Source: a virus
DNA length: 64,000 nt
Direction: 5' to 3' (one strand)
Virus record (IMG/VR): IMGVR_UViG_3300043411_000610
Coordinates: 1-64,000 of that record
The notes beneath the pieces are model-generated. The model saw nothing but the letters and a program-made list of their open reading frames with translations, had not been told where the DNA came from and searched no databases. The translations under genes were made by a program, and so were the position numbers. Below are positions 39,506-47,818 of the stretch, one piece after another. Numbering within the stretch: position 1 is the stretch's first letter; the number at the start of each line of letters is the position of its first letter.

Positions 39506-40054
39506 TTACTTCTTAAACAACTCAAGGTCATCATCCTTATCACTTGAAAAAACTTCGGTGGTTCTGGTTGATGTGATGACCTTTGGATCAATTTTTTGGA
39601 ACCCCATTAGTGGTAGAATAAAATTACCTGGAATAACGGATAGTCGTTGATTATATTGTTCGGCAATAGATACCAATTCAGATTGCTTCATAGTCCATGA
39701 ATCGCGGGACCCTGTAATGATATTCATTAGCTGATCATAGATCTTTAGATCGGCATTAGGAACCGCTTCTTTAATCCAAGTCATCATCTGATTTGATGAT
39801 CCAGACGAACGAGAACTTGCATAACCTTGGTAGATTTCTTTAAATGCATTTTTCTTTTCGTTCGGAATCTGGCTAGCTTGTTGAATCTTTTTGAACATAT
39901 TATCAAATTCTGATTCATTTGCTTTAATCTTCATCTCATATGTATTCCTTAGAGTTGCCGCTCCATTGTATGAGCCAATAAGGGCCAGACCGAAGCCAAG
40001 AGTTCCAAAGGCGAAAATTGCCAGTGCTGATAGTGTTAGTAGTGTTTTGTTCAT
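39506..40054 (-). CDS. LemA family membrane protein
   Basis: 182 residues from the ATG at 40054 (an upstream in-frame ATG at 40090 overlaps the -35 box). One N-terminal hydrophobic helix (about 4-28), then the LemA pattern: S-Y-N-G-A-A-T-L-R-N-T-Y-E, Y-N-Q-R-L-S-V-I-P-G-N, and a C-terminal acidic end. LemA proteins are widespread one-pass membrane proteins without a firm function, seen repeatedly in large phages. Confidence 0.85.
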   Translation of the reverse strand: MNKTLLTLSALAIFAFGTLGFGLALIGSYNGAATLRNTYEMKIKANESEFDNMFKKIQQASQIPNEKKNAFKEIYQGYASSRSSGSSNQMMTWIKEAVPNADLKIYDQLMNIITGSRDSWTMKQSELVSIAEQYNQRLSVIPGNFILPLMGFQKIDPKVITSTRTTEVFSSDKDDDLELFKK

Positions 40055-40062
40055 AGGATTGT

Positions 40063-40090
40063 AATATAGTGTATTTTTAGCTGTTGTCAA
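40063..40090 (-). promoter_or_regulatory. sigma70-like promoter, leaderless geometry
   Basis: Minus strand TTGACA (40085-40090), 16-bp spacer, TATATT (40063-40068), 8 nt to the ATG at 40054. Confidence 0.78.
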
Positions 40091-40096
40091 TAAAAT

Positions 40097-40258
40097 TTAA
40101 TGAAAATATTCAGTTTGTAGTTTACCGCAATGTTGACACTGAGAAATAAATTGTGCTTTACCACAAATTTTCTTAGTCTCAAATATTTTCCATTTATGCA
40201 GATGTGAATCACCAGTGAATAGAAATCTAAGTAGTCGAAGCAATAGATCTCTCAACAT
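40097..40258 (-). CDS. small zinc-ribbon-like protein
   Basis: 53 residues. A Leu/Arg-rich N-terminus leads to C-G-K ... C-Q-H-C-G-K-L-Q, a likely zinc knuckle with its first Cys near 32. Overlaps the upstream gene by 32 nt. No family recognised. Confidence 0.5.
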   Translation of the reverse strand: MLRDLLLRLLRFLFTGDSHLHKWKIFETKKICGKAQFISQCQHCGKLQTEYFH

Positions 40259-40463
40259 CTGACATTTCTTCTCGTCGATTAATCATATCCATCAACATCT
40301 CACATACTTGCCAGACATCGTGTTCTGAATTTCTTAATGATTCAATTAGTTTTGTGTTCTGTGGTTCAACGATTTCAAGTGTTGAAATTGCTTGATGAAT
40401 ATCTACACGATCCAATAATAGATTTTGTAAACCAGTTTTAAGAGCATTTAAGGAAGGTATCAT
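40227..40463 (-). CDS. small helical hypothetical protein
   Basis: 78 residues, helical. ATGA-type overlap with the CoaC-like gene. No family recognised. Confidence 0.55.
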   Translation of the reverse strand: MIPSLNALKTGLQNLLLDRVDIHQAISTLEIVEPQNTKLIESLRNSEHDVWQVCEMLMDMINRREEMSDVERSIASTT

Positions 40464-40984
40464 ATTATTTTAATTATATCATCAATGTGTGCCATTGCGC
40501 CAATGCCAACATCACCGCAATACAGTTTCTTTTCTATTGGAGGCACAATAATATAACCCCATTTGCTTAATGTGTCAAGGTGATTTTTAGTTGCCGGATG
40601 AGTATACATCAGGGTATTCATACTTGGTGCAATTATTATTTTTTTATTGAAATCCCATGCTCGTGCCACACAAGTAAGAAGATTATCACATATACCATTG
40701 GCTAATTTAGCTAATGTATTTGCACTACACGGAGCAATAATAAACACATCCGCCCATTTCACTAATTCAATATGAAGAACCTGCTGAATATGTTTATATA
40801 GTGCCCATTCATCTTCATCAAATCTAGCATTTGCGCGACTTAAATCGGTGATTTTGCGCGAGGACTCAGTGCAAACATATATATGATTATAATTAGATTC
40901 TCTTTTGAGTCTATTATAATTATCGTTTATTTTAGGATAAAGGGTGGCAGCAACACTACCGGTTAGACCATGTAGAATATTCAT
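40460..40984 (-). CDS. coaC: phosphopantothenoylcysteine decarboxylase-like flavoprotein (CoaC)
   Basis: 174 residues with the HFCD family pattern: G-L-T-G-S-V-A-A near 6-13, H71 in H-I-E-L (catalytic His), P-C-S-A-N-T-L-A-K-L-A-N-G near 85-97, A-P-S-M-N-T-L-M near 119-126 (the P-x-M-N motif), C156 in Y-C-G-D-V-G. CoaC decarboxylates phosphopantothenoylcysteine, the third step from pantothenate to CoA. It overlaps the CoaB-like gene by 29 nt. In most bacteria both activities are one protein, CoaC first. Confidence 0.85.
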   Translation of the reverse strand: MNILHGLTGSVAATLYPKINDNYNRLKRESNYNHIYVCTESSRKITDLSRANARFDEDEWALYKHIQQVLHIELVKWADVFIIAPCSANTLAKLANGICDNLLTCVARAWDFNKKIIIAPSMNTLMYTHPATKNHLDTLSKWGYIIVPPIEKKLYCGDVGIGAMAHIDDIIKII

Positions 40985-41597
40985 CTTTGATTAATTTGAC
41001 TAGTTCTTCTGCACTATTTGCTTGTCTGAAATTCATTTTTTTATCAAAAAGAAGTCGGATGATGTTACCTTTACGGATTTCTGAAAGATCATTATAAACC
41101 ACATAATCTGCTCCATTGTTAAGAACTTTTTGAACGGCTTTATTAACGTCTTGATATGCAGGACTGACTAGGAGTTTAAAACCGACTACCATAGATGAAG
41201 GACTAGCTTTTTTAAATTCTGGCAACACCTTCTTCGCTTTTTTTAGACTAATAATCAATTCATCTTTATCAGAGGAAATTTTACCTTCAGTTTTATCCAT
41301 GATATAATCCGAAACGGCAGCAGCACTGATGATAATATCAGGTTTTGAACCTTTGATAAGATTTATTGACTTATCAAAGTATTCATCATAATTATCATAG
41401 ATATAATCATTGAATCTAGATGCTGTCATATTATTAGGGTATCTGGAACCTTTGGCTGACAGAAATTGAACTTGGTCGTGATCTTTGTCAAATGCTTCTG
41501 CCAATTCAGCACCATATCTGCCACTAGACATATTTCCTATAAATCGAACGGAATCAATTGGAACTTTTGTTCCTCCACTTGTTATAAAAATTTTCAT
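40956..41597 (-). CDS. coaB: phosphopantothenate-cysteine ligase-like protein (CoaB)
   Basis: 213 residues. S-G-G-T-K-V-P-I-D-S-V-R near 7-18 and N-M-S-S-G near 22-26 match the nucleotide-binding start of CoaB. I-I-S-A-A-A-V-S-D-Y near 90-99 fits the A-A-V-S-D-Y core, and K-x-K-K-V-L-P then V-G-F-K follow. It joins 4'-phosphopantothenate and cysteine using CTP or ATP. Adjacent CoaC-like gene gives a two-step cassette. Confidence 0.87.
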   Translation of the reverse strand: MKIFITSGGTKVPIDSVRFIGNMSSGRYGAELAEAFDKDHDQVQFLSAKGSRYPNNMTASRFNDYIYDNYDEYFDKSINLIKGSKPDIIISAAAVSDYIMDKTEGKISSDKDELIISLKKAKKVLPEFKKASPSSMVVGFKLLVSPAYQDVNKAVQKVLNNGADYVVYNDLSEIRKGNIIRLLFDKKMNFRQANSAEELVKLIKDEYSTWSNR

Positions 41598-42139
41598 ACG
41601 GTTAATAATTTTACTGGTTGTCTTTTTTTCGTTAAAATTGAAACTAATTCGTTGGTTGGATCTTGAAGATATTTCGGTCTAGATTCTCTGGTTCCCCATG
41701 AACTCCATCCGGTAGAAGGATCATAAGTATTATTCCATCGCTCTAAATGTAACATAGTAACACTATGTTCAGGAATATCTGGTCTGAATTTATATTCAGG
41801 TAAAACCGGCACCAATTCTCCAATTTTATCACCACTTGTAATAATATCACCCGCTTTTAATGGACTAGTCAATTCTCCGTATACATAGTAACCATCGTCG
41901 TCTTTTACCAGAACTGCATTTGTTGGCAACCACCAAGGATGACCTTCTGATGGACCAGTGAAGGGTAGATTGCTTATTACCACTCCAGAACGAATAGCAT
42001 ATACCCAATCTCCCGGTTTTCCATAAAGATCAATACCTTCATGAAAATTATGTTTTCTGGCACAACCAAATGCCCCCGGATGAGAATTAATTGGAATACC
42101 TCGGAGTTTTTCGAAATTTATAGGAAACCATGTTATCAT
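41594..42139 (-). CDS. M23-family peptidase-like protein
   Basis: 181 residues. H-E-G-I-D-L-Y near 32-38 (H-x-x-x-D zinc motif) and, far downstream, M-L-H-L-E-R-W near 129-135 (the H-x-H position reads H-L-E). M23 enzymes cut peptidoglycan cross-links. No signal peptide, so it may be a tail-associated or holin-exported lysin. The altered last ligand needs checking. ATGA overlap with the CoaB-like gene. Confidence 0.7.
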   Translation of the reverse strand: MITWFPINFEKLRGIPINSHPGAFGCARKHNFHEGIDLYGKPGDWVYAIRSGVVISNLPFTGPSEGHPWWLPTNAVLVKDDDGYYVYGELTSPLKAGDIITSGDKIGELVPVLPEYKFRPDIPEHSVTMLHLERWNNTYDPSTGWSSWGTRESRPKYLQDPTNELVSILTKKRQPVKLLTV

Positions 42140-42333
42140 TTTTGTTTTTTAGTATATTTTCTCTTTTTTCTAATCGGAATATAAAGTCTTTCATTAAAAG
42201 ACACTTTGAGATAATGGAACGGAAAACTGATGTGACCATCAATATCAGTCCATTCATATAATTTTTGCATTTCTTCAATTTGATCAGGTGGATATTGAAG
42301 GAAACCATCAGGTTCTTTATTCATCGTTTTCAC
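42136..42333 (-). CDS. small hypothetical protein
   Basis: 65 residues (or 62 from an internal Met at 42324). Pro/Tyr-rich start and a very basic end (R-K-K-R-K). ATGA overlap with the M23 gene. No family recognised. Confidence 0.5.
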   Translation of the reverse strand: MKTMNKEPDGFLQYPPDQIEEMQKLYEWTDIDGHISFPFHYLKVSFNERLYIPIRKKRKYTKKQK

Positions 42334-42403
42334 ATGCTGCCATATTCATAATGACCTGATGCTTTTGATCAAGTAAATTGAAAAATTCTTTATTATCGTT
42401 CAT
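42317..42403 (-). CDS. 28-residue micro-ORF
   Basis: From the ATG at 42403: M-N-D-N-K-E-F-F-N-L-L-D-Q-K and so on, overlapping the next gene start. Supported only by position between packed genes. Confidence 0.35.
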   Translation of the reverse strand: MNDNKEFFNLLDQKHQVIMNMAACENDE

Positions 42404-42406
42404 AAT

Positions 42407-42826
42407 TTATTTCTTCCATTGTGCCAATAGTTTTCCGTCCTGATCAAACATTTTAAAATATTCAAAACTGAAACCGCTAAAATTTATAGATGGTTCCATT
42501 GTTTGATGGTATATAACGGTTTTACCATTACTAAACTTGTTCACCGTCTCATATAGTTGTAATTCTCTTGGTTTTCCGTCCAGAATAAATATTATTCCGG
42601 TTGATGTATTCAGTGTTTGGGTGTGATCAATATCCACTATTTCAGATTTTACAGTTTTCCATTCAGTAGCATTTCCCACCATTGATAGAAATATATATGA
42701 AAACCATAAAAGGATTGCTGAACCTAAATATGCAAGCGGCTCTTTTGGCACATTCAATATCAGGGCTATTGCACCTGCAAAAATTAGTAGGGCAATACCA
42801 AATAGAATAGTTGAAAAGATCGTCAT
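42407..42826 (-). CDS. membrane protein (DUF3592-like)
   Basis: 139 residues. Two hydrophobic segments (about 4-24 and 31-51), then a soluble beta-rich domain. This layout resembles DUF3592 proteins. ATGA overlap with the 3D-domain gene. Confidence 0.55.
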   Translation of the reverse strand: MTIFSTILFGIALLIFAGAIALILNVPKEPLAYLGSAILLWFSYIFLSMVGNATEWKTVKSEIVDIDHTQTLNTSTGIIFILDGKPRELQLYETVNKFSNGKTVIYHQTMEPSINFSGFSFEYFKMFDQDGKLLAQWKK

Positions 42827-43299
42827 AGTTTTTGTTTAATATTTTGATACATTGTTCGACAGTGCGAATACTTTAACCGATCTTCTAGAATTGACAATGA
42901 CTTTTCGTAACTTCCTAATTCTAGGATTTCCACATCTTCAAAATACTTGACTCCCCATTTATTCATCTGAGTTCTAGTAGGTTTATATATGTCAATCACT
43001 GGTAATCCGTTACGGTTGATCATCAGGGCCGATCCATAATCTTCGATTATTAATATATTTCCCGCAATTTTTATCTTGGTTCCAACCGGTAGCCAATCCC
43101 AACGTGCAGCAGCAACCCCAGGTTTTAGCCGTGTATTACTCGCAGTTTTATTTCCATACTTTATATGGTCTTTTTCTTTTGCAGTGTATGCAGTTGTTGC
43201 GACCGCAATCTTTTTACCTGTTTTTGGAATAACAGGTCGATGTAGTGTAGTGCAGTTACAGACGAACAGACATAGGATTAATAGATATATTTTTTGCAT
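42823..43299 (-). CDS. 3D-domain (MltA-like) secreted lipoprotein
   Basis: 158 residues. Signal peptide with Cys near 14-16. The domain has T-A-Y-T, then G-V-A-A-A-R-W-D-W-L-P-V-G-T-K-I, I-I-E-D-Y-G and V-I-D-I-Y, i.e. the three-Asp double-psi beta-barrel of the 3D family, related to lytic transglycosylase MltA. Probably a cell-wall enzyme acting from the periplasm in lysis or superinfection control. Confidence 0.8.
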   Translation of the reverse strand: MQKIYLLILCLFVCNCTTLHRPVIPKTGKKIAVATTAYTAKEKDHIKYGNKTASNTRLKPGVAAARWDWLPVGTKIKIAGNILIIEDYGSALMINRNGLPVIDIYKPTRTQMNKWGVKYFEDVEILELGSYEKSLSILEDRLKYSHCRTMYQNIKQKL

Positions 43300-43304
43300 C
43301 TATT

Positions 43305-43333
43305 AACTTAGCCTGAAACGCACCGAATGTCAA
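43305..43333 (-). promoter_or_regulatory. sigma70-like promoter, leaderless geometry
   Basis: Minus strand TTGACA (43328-43333), 17-bp spacer, TAAGTT (43305-43310), 5 nt to the ATG at 43299. Confidence 0.7.
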
Positions 43334-43342
43334 GTTCTAATT

Positions 43343-44335
43343 TTATTTCCAAAATATAAATCGTTTCCACCAAGGCTCTTTTTTGATCACCGGTTTTTCT
43401 ACCGATTGTAGAGTTTGAAATAATTTTTTAGGACTGATAATCCCCCAACCAAATTCCTCATCGAATCCATCTTTACCCACATCTTTACAATTTTTTAGAA
43501 TTGCCTCTTTAACTGACTGTGCAGTATATGGAATACCATTCTTTTTAAGATATGAGATGTATAGTGCCAATATGGCTGAAACAGCGGGTGCCGCTTGGGA
43601 ACTGCCGGACATTAATCCATATTGATTATTAAGATATGTTGATAATATTTGATCTCCTGGTGCCGCAATATCAATTTCTGGACCAACACTAGAGAATAGG
43701 GATTTACTAGTTATGGTTGTCGGAGAATATGATCCAACTGCAATGACCTGATCATAAACCGCAGGATATAATATGGATTTATCTGCCTTTTCTCCATTGT
43801 TGCCCGCACTACAAACCATGATAACACCTTGTTCATCAAGTTTTTTAATAACTTCATGTGCTTCAGGCATTGGATTTCTACCACCCAATGACATATTGAT
43901 AATATCAGGTTTGAGCGCAAGACAATATTCTAGTCCTTTTGTCACACTAGTGGTCGTGCTGAAACCACTATTAGACAAGACTTTTACACCAATCAATTTT
44001 GCTAATGGTGCATAGCCCACCACCCCATAGGTGTTGTTTTGACTTGCCAAGATTCCGCTAACATGTGTCTGATGCCCATTTTTATCTTCAAACTCGTTAT
44101 CAATAAATGACCGACATTTATCATACAGAATATTATCTTTCAAATCTTCGTGATATGGGATTCCACTGTCCATCACTATAACAGTAACACCTTCACCCTG
44201 AGTTTTTTTCCATACTTCTGGAATATCTAAATCAGTAATTCCCCAATTTGCAACCTGTGAAAGAGTTTCAATATCACCTATTTGATGAAGAGTATATGGA
44301 GGAAGTTGGCAATTATCATCTAATACGGATACCAT
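43343..44335 (-). CDS. subtilisin-like serine protease (S8)
   Basis: 330 residues without signal peptide. Catalytic triad D56 (V-M-D-S-G), H88 (G-H-Q-T-H-V-S-G) and S246 (M-S-G-S-S-Q-A-A-P), with N179/N180 in S-A-G-N-N for the oxyanion hole. Intracellular-type subtilase, as found in several large phages. It could act in capsid maturation or on host proteins. Late-type TAAATA upstream. Confidence 0.92.
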   Translation of the reverse strand: MVSVLDDNCQLPPYTLHQIGDIETLSQVANWGITDLDIPEVWKKTQGEGVTVIVMDSGIPYHEDLKDNILYDKCRSFIDNEFEDKNGHQTHVSGILASQNNTYGVVGYAPLAKLIGVKVLSNSGFSTTTSVTKGLEYCLALKPDIINMSLGGRNPMPEAHEVIKKLDEQGVIMVCSAGNNGEKADKSILYPAVYDQVIAVGSYSPTTITSKSLFSSVGPEIDIAAPGDQILSTYLNNQYGLMSGSSQAAPAVSAILALYISYLKKNGIPYTAQSVKEAILKNCKDVGKDGFDEEFGWGIISPKKLFQTLQSVEKPVIKKEPWWKRFIFWK

Positions 44336-44341
44336 TCATAA

Positions 44342-44347
44342 TATTTA
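44342..44347 (-). promoter_or_regulatory. T4-late-like promoter element (TAAATA)
   Basis: TAAATA ends 6 nt before the ATG at 44335. Confidence 0.5.
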
Positions 44348-45191
44348 TGAATTATTCAAAAATGACAGAATGTGTGCAATAATATCAACTGTCCATCCGT
44401 TACCTAAACACTTTTTACGTTGCGATTCAGAAATACTAGAAGTGTAATTTTCTGGAACTGTTTGTGATTTTTCCCACTCTAATGCGGTCAACCATCTGAA
44501 TCTATTCCCATACCATATTTTAGGTGCATTCATTCCCATTTGTGCCATTAAGCACTGAACCTTTCCGTCTAGTGGTTCTATCCGATAATAATCATTTCGC
44601 ACATATTCATGGTTGTGCCATTTAGTCATTTGTGCATCAGACCAATATGAATATGAAGATTCATTACTATCCAAAATATCAGCCAATATGATTTTTTTAT
44701 CTTCTGGTTGAACTACATTAGGAATATTTGTCCAGTATAGACGTTTGCGATTTTGTGCAGAAACTAGATTACTGTTGATTTTTATAGGCTTAACACCAAG
44801 TATATCACTGATAACATTTTCATATTCCTTTTTCATATTCCTTTTTCATTCCAACATTTTCAAGCAGGAAATATTTTGGTTTATAATGTTTCAGAATATC
44901 AACAAATTCAAAAAATAATTTACTTCTAATATCTTCAAAGTTCAATTGTTTGCCAGAAAGGCTGAAGCCTTGGCATGGACTTCCAGCAATCAAAAGATCA
45001 ATTTCTGGAAGATCCCATTCTCTCCACTTAGTAACATCACCTAGTCGAATAATAGCTGGATAATTTGCTTCTGATACTTTTATTGCATGACGATCAATTT
45101 CAGATGCATAATACGCATCAACCTTTATACCTGCACGCTCTAGTGCAATGCGCCCGCAAGAAATTCCATCAAATAGTGATAATATGTTCAT
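44345..45191 (-). pseudogene. cytosine-C5 methyltransferase split by a 13-bp tandem duplication
   Basis: Two frames make one enzyme. The first (44820-45191, 123 aa) has motif I (S-L-F-D-G-I-S-C-G), motif IV (G-S-P-C-Q-G-F-S) and E-N-V, then stops after G-M-K-K-E-Y-E-K-G-I. The second (44345-44836, 163 aa) resumes at M-K-K-E-Y-E-N-V-I-S-D and has motif VIII (Q-N-R-K-R-L-Y-W) and X (C-L-G-N-G-W-T-V-D-I). Removing one of the two 13-bp copies at 44821-44846 restores a single frame. Close relative of the intact gene at 36831. Could be a decayed gene or a slipped-strand on/off switch. Confidence 0.88.
44821..44846 (-). repeat. 13-bp tandem duplication (two copies)
   Basis: CATATTCCTTTTT occurs twice back to back (44821-44833, 44834-44846). 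The length is not a multiple of 3, so it shifts the methyltransferase frame. Confidence 0.97.
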
Positions 45192-45192
45192 T

Positions 45193-45795
45193 TTATTGTT
45201 TTTCTTTAATTAATTGAATAGTTTTAAAAAACCCAGCACCATCGGTCAAATTGTCTAATTTATGTTGATATTTTTCCCTACATGCTTTTAGACACACCAT
45301 CATCAATCCAACCTTTTCTGGTGGAATATCTGGTAAATCTAATAGCGTTCCCCACATACGACCGATATCTGTAAAATTATCTTTTGGATGCCCATAACTC
45401 TGTTGTCTAGGACCATTTACTAGCCTATCAGCTTCTTCCAAGATGTTTACTTTATAAGGTTGAAGATTTTCGTCATAAATCTGCATTTTTAATTCTTTTG
45501 CAATCTCAAATTCAAGACGAGCACCTGCCGAATTCTGCCATCCATCCAACATCACAATCGAATTACAACACAGTAACATGTCTAGAGCTTTTGTCAAATA
45601 CCATTCTCTTGTGTTTGTGCGTTCTTTCAGATCAAACAGTTCATCAATTCGTGCAGGATTGAGAATATTGATTGATGTAGTTTCAACATATGGCCAATTC
45701 GTGCGAATATGTTCCTCCACTGCAAAGAATGCAGGATAATTAAATTCTGGTAAGCCTTGCATTTTTCCACTTATGTAGATGTAGCTATTATTCAT
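45193..45795 (-). CDS. DUF4406/DUF6378-like nucleotide-related fusion protein
   Basis: 200 residues. The N-terminal half (Y-I-S-G-K-M, N-P-A-R, then S-I-V-M-L-D-G-W-x-x-S-A-G-A-R-L-E) fits the DUF4406 relatives of nucleoside 2-deoxyribosyltransferases. The C-terminal half (R-x-Q-S-Y-G-H-P-K-D-N-F, then L-K-A-C-R-E-K) fits DUF6378. Probably handles modified or free nucleotides; the reaction is not known. Confidence 0.75.
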   Translation of the reverse strand: MNNSYIYISGKMQGLPEFNYPAFFAVEEHIRTNWPYVETTSINILNPARIDELFDLKERTNTREWYLTKALDMLLCCNSIVMLDGWQNSAGARLEFEIAKELKMQIYDENLQPYKVNILEEADRLVNGPRQQSYGHPKDNFTDIGRMWGTLLDLPDIPPEKVGLMMVCLKACREKYQHKLDNLTDGAGFFKTIQLIKEKQ

Positions 45796-46468
45796 TTTCT
45801 TTTTTATGTTCGTTTAGTATTTTATTTCCCTTTTTAATATTTTCTATAGTCCAACACGGTCTAATATTTGTGTAGTGTGATAATTTTATCAAATCATCGG
45901 AAGTTTGTGCTACACTTAATGGTATTATATGATCCAAGGTCCAATTAGAGGCAACTCCCAAACCGCCATAATTATCCCACGACATACCATCTTCAAATAG
46001 AGATTCTAGATGTTTTTTGAAAAATTCCACACTACAACCAAGCATTTCCATGGTTTTTTGTGCTTTCTTTAAATTTTTTCTAGGTTTCAAAAAACATCTC
46101 AATCTATTTCTCATATTTTCTTTCAATCGGAAAAGAATATCAATTTTTCTTCGCTCAGAACAATATCTAGTTTGATTTTCTCTAGCTTTTTGTCTTTTTA
46201 TTGGGTCAGATAGATAAAGTTTCTTTGATAACGCTTCTTTAATTTTCGTTTCAGGTTTAGATCTATAAATTTTCTTTCGATGATTTCGACGAATTTTATT
46301 TTCTTCCTTGCTTTGATGATTTTTGCCGTTTTTGAAAGTTTGCTTTTTATTATATTCAAGCTGTTTTTCATTTACCCATCTTTCATATCTTAACCCATTT
46401 TCTTTTTGGTATCGCCAGAAAAATAAATCTGGGTTTGTTGGATGTTTATCGCCACGTTTGTAGTCCAT
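45788..46468 (-). CDS. HNH homing endonuclease
   Basis: 226 residues, very Lys/Arg-rich N-terminal two thirds (DNA binding), then a C-terminal HNH-like core near 180-218: W-T-L-D-H-I-I-P-L-S, then N-I-R-P-C-W, then N-x-x-K. A 32-bp perfect palindrome covers its start. Free-standing homing gene. Confidence 0.8.
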   Translation of the reverse strand: MDYKRGDKHPTNPDLFFWRYQKENGLRYERWVNEKQLEYNKKQTFKNGKNHQSKEENKIRRNHRKKIYRSKPETKIKEALSKKLYLSDPIKRQKARENQTRYCSERRKIDILFRLKENMRNRLRCFLKPRKNLKKAQKTMEMLGCSVEFFKKHLESLFEDGMSWDNYGGLGVASNWTLDHIIPLSVAQTSDDLIKLSHYTNIRPCWTIENIKKGNKILNEHKKENE

Positions 46469-46498
46469 TCTTCATATTTAATATTAAATATGAAGAAT
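46467..46498. repeat. 32-bp perfect palindrome over the HNH start
   Basis: Arms of 16 bp (ATTCTTCATATTTAAT and its complement) without a loop. On the minus strand it includes TTAAATA, a late-promoter-like element, 6 nt before the HNH start. It may serve as terminator/promoter or a protein binding site. Confidence 0.85.
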
Positions 46499-46506
46499 TT
46501 CATAAA

Positions 46507-46983
46507 TTATTGTGGAAGTCCCTCATGTTTAGAATTGATCTGCAATTGATCAGGAATGTGTTGATAACTAGCAGGGATCGCCGGATTATTCAAAATATTG
46601 GAAAATCCACCCGTTTTTTTATATTTATTCATAATTCGATCCTTCGTGCATACATGGATATTCCGAATGCGATCACCAAATGAATTGAGTTGCCAAATTG
46701 ATGGGATATTTTCATTGTTGAAATTTGAAAAATATGATTTGAGCGATCTAATTTGTTTCCTCTTTTTGAACACCTCATCTTGCATCAATTCTTTTTTAAT
46801 CAGATACAACATAAACTTATCTAGCCAATAATCAACAGACCACGGATTCCCACTGGTCGAAACATCGGTTGTTGCTTCATTAAATGGATTAACAAATTTA
46901 TCTAATGTTGGCATAGGATATGGCACGTCTTCTGGTTTGAGTTCATATGGTTCTGGGGTATCAATGTCGTGTTGTTCAGTCAT
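46507..46983 (-). CDS. hypothetical protein
   Basis: 158 residues, acidic Pro-rich start (D-T-P-E-P-Y-E-L-K-P), basic middle. Expressed from its own consensus promoter with the ATG 6 nt after the -10. No family recognised. Confidence 0.6.
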   Translation of the reverse strand: MTEQHDIDTPEPYELKPEDVPYPMPTLDKFVNPFNEATTDVSTSGNPWSVDYWLDKFMLYLIKKELMQDEVFKKRKQIRSLKSYFSNFNNENIPSIWQLNSFGDRIRNIHVCTKDRIMNKYKKTGGFSNILNNPAIPASYQHIPDQLQINSKHEGLPQ

Positions 46984-46989
46984 AAGAGT

Positions 46990-47017
46990 ATTATACGGGT
47001 TTTTGGTTAGTTGTCAA
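46990..47017 (-). promoter_or_regulatory. consensus sigma70 promoter, leaderless geometry
   Basis: Minus strand TTGACA (47012-47017), 16-bp spacer, TATAAT (46990-46995), 6 nt to the ATG at 46983. Confidence 0.9.
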
Positions 47018-47818
47018 GGAATTGTATGCATTAATTATAGTCGAATCCAATTCGGACATAATATAGAATTTAGAAATTTTATCAGTATTCGCCAAATTAT
47101 TGACATAAAAATCATCAAATTCAGTTATAATATTTTCATCCGGCACATGACTATCCATATTTTTGGTCACTGGGAGTGCCAATAAATTTTTAGCAATGTA
47201 GAATATTGAGGTGTCAGTTGTGGAAACCACATTGAATATACCTGACTGATCATAAATGACTTCAGTGGCACATACCAAATCTGGTAGATATGTCACGTCC
47301 GTTGCCAGATGAAAGAATTTAGTAAATTTCTGAATTTTGACCAACAAATTTTTTGGATGATCAGTATCATCAAATGGTAGTCGAATGCGTAAAATCAGAG
47401 CATTAGGTCCACATACTCGCTCACCCGCATATTTGGTAAGCCTATAATCAGTGTGCAGATCTAACTTTCTACAATCTTCTGTATTTTCTGCCCATTCATG
47501 ACTGTTCCCATACAAATCTGTGGTTGAAATATGAATCAGTTTAATACCATTTGTGTCGCAATATTGTGCAAGGTAGTCAACGAACAACACATTAGTTTGC
47601 CACAATTGTTTAAAATTTGACGAGTTTTCACACCATTTGGTATCAGTTTTTGCAATACAGTTAATTACATATGAATAACCCTTTATTAAAGGTATTAGGG
47701 TATCAAAATTATGTGGTTCAAAATAGAATTGTGTGCGGTCAATACATTTATAACCCTTCCTCTGATATGCACGACTCACATATCCATCACCTAGAATGAT
47801 TGTGTTTTGTGGATTCAT
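46991..47818 (-). CDS. NAD-dependent epimerase/dehydratase-like (extended SDR)
   Basis: 275 residues. Glycine motif I-L-G-D-G-Y-V-S near 8-15, Y-V-I-N-C-I-A-K-T-D near 50-59, S-T-T-D-L-Y-G near 98-104 and Y-R-L-T-K (Y-x-x-x-K) near 124-128, as in dTDP-4-dehydrorhamnose reductase-type proteins. Could modify sugars on the host surface or on phage glycans. Overlaps its neighbour by 4 nt. Confidence 0.82.
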   Translation of the reverse strand: MNPQNTIILGDGYVSRAYQRKGYKCIDRTQFYFEPHNFDTLIPLIKGYSYVINCIAKTDTKWCENSSNFKQLWQTNVLFVDYLAQYCDTNGIKLIHISTTDLYGNSHEWAENTEDCRKLDLHTDYRLTKYAGERVCGPNALILRIRLPFDDTDHPKNLLVKIQKFTKFFHLATDVTYLPDLVCATEVIYDQSGIFNVVSTTDTSIFYIAKNLLALPVTKNMDSHVPDENIITEFDDFYVNNLANTDKISKFYIMSELDSTIINAYNSLTTNQKPV

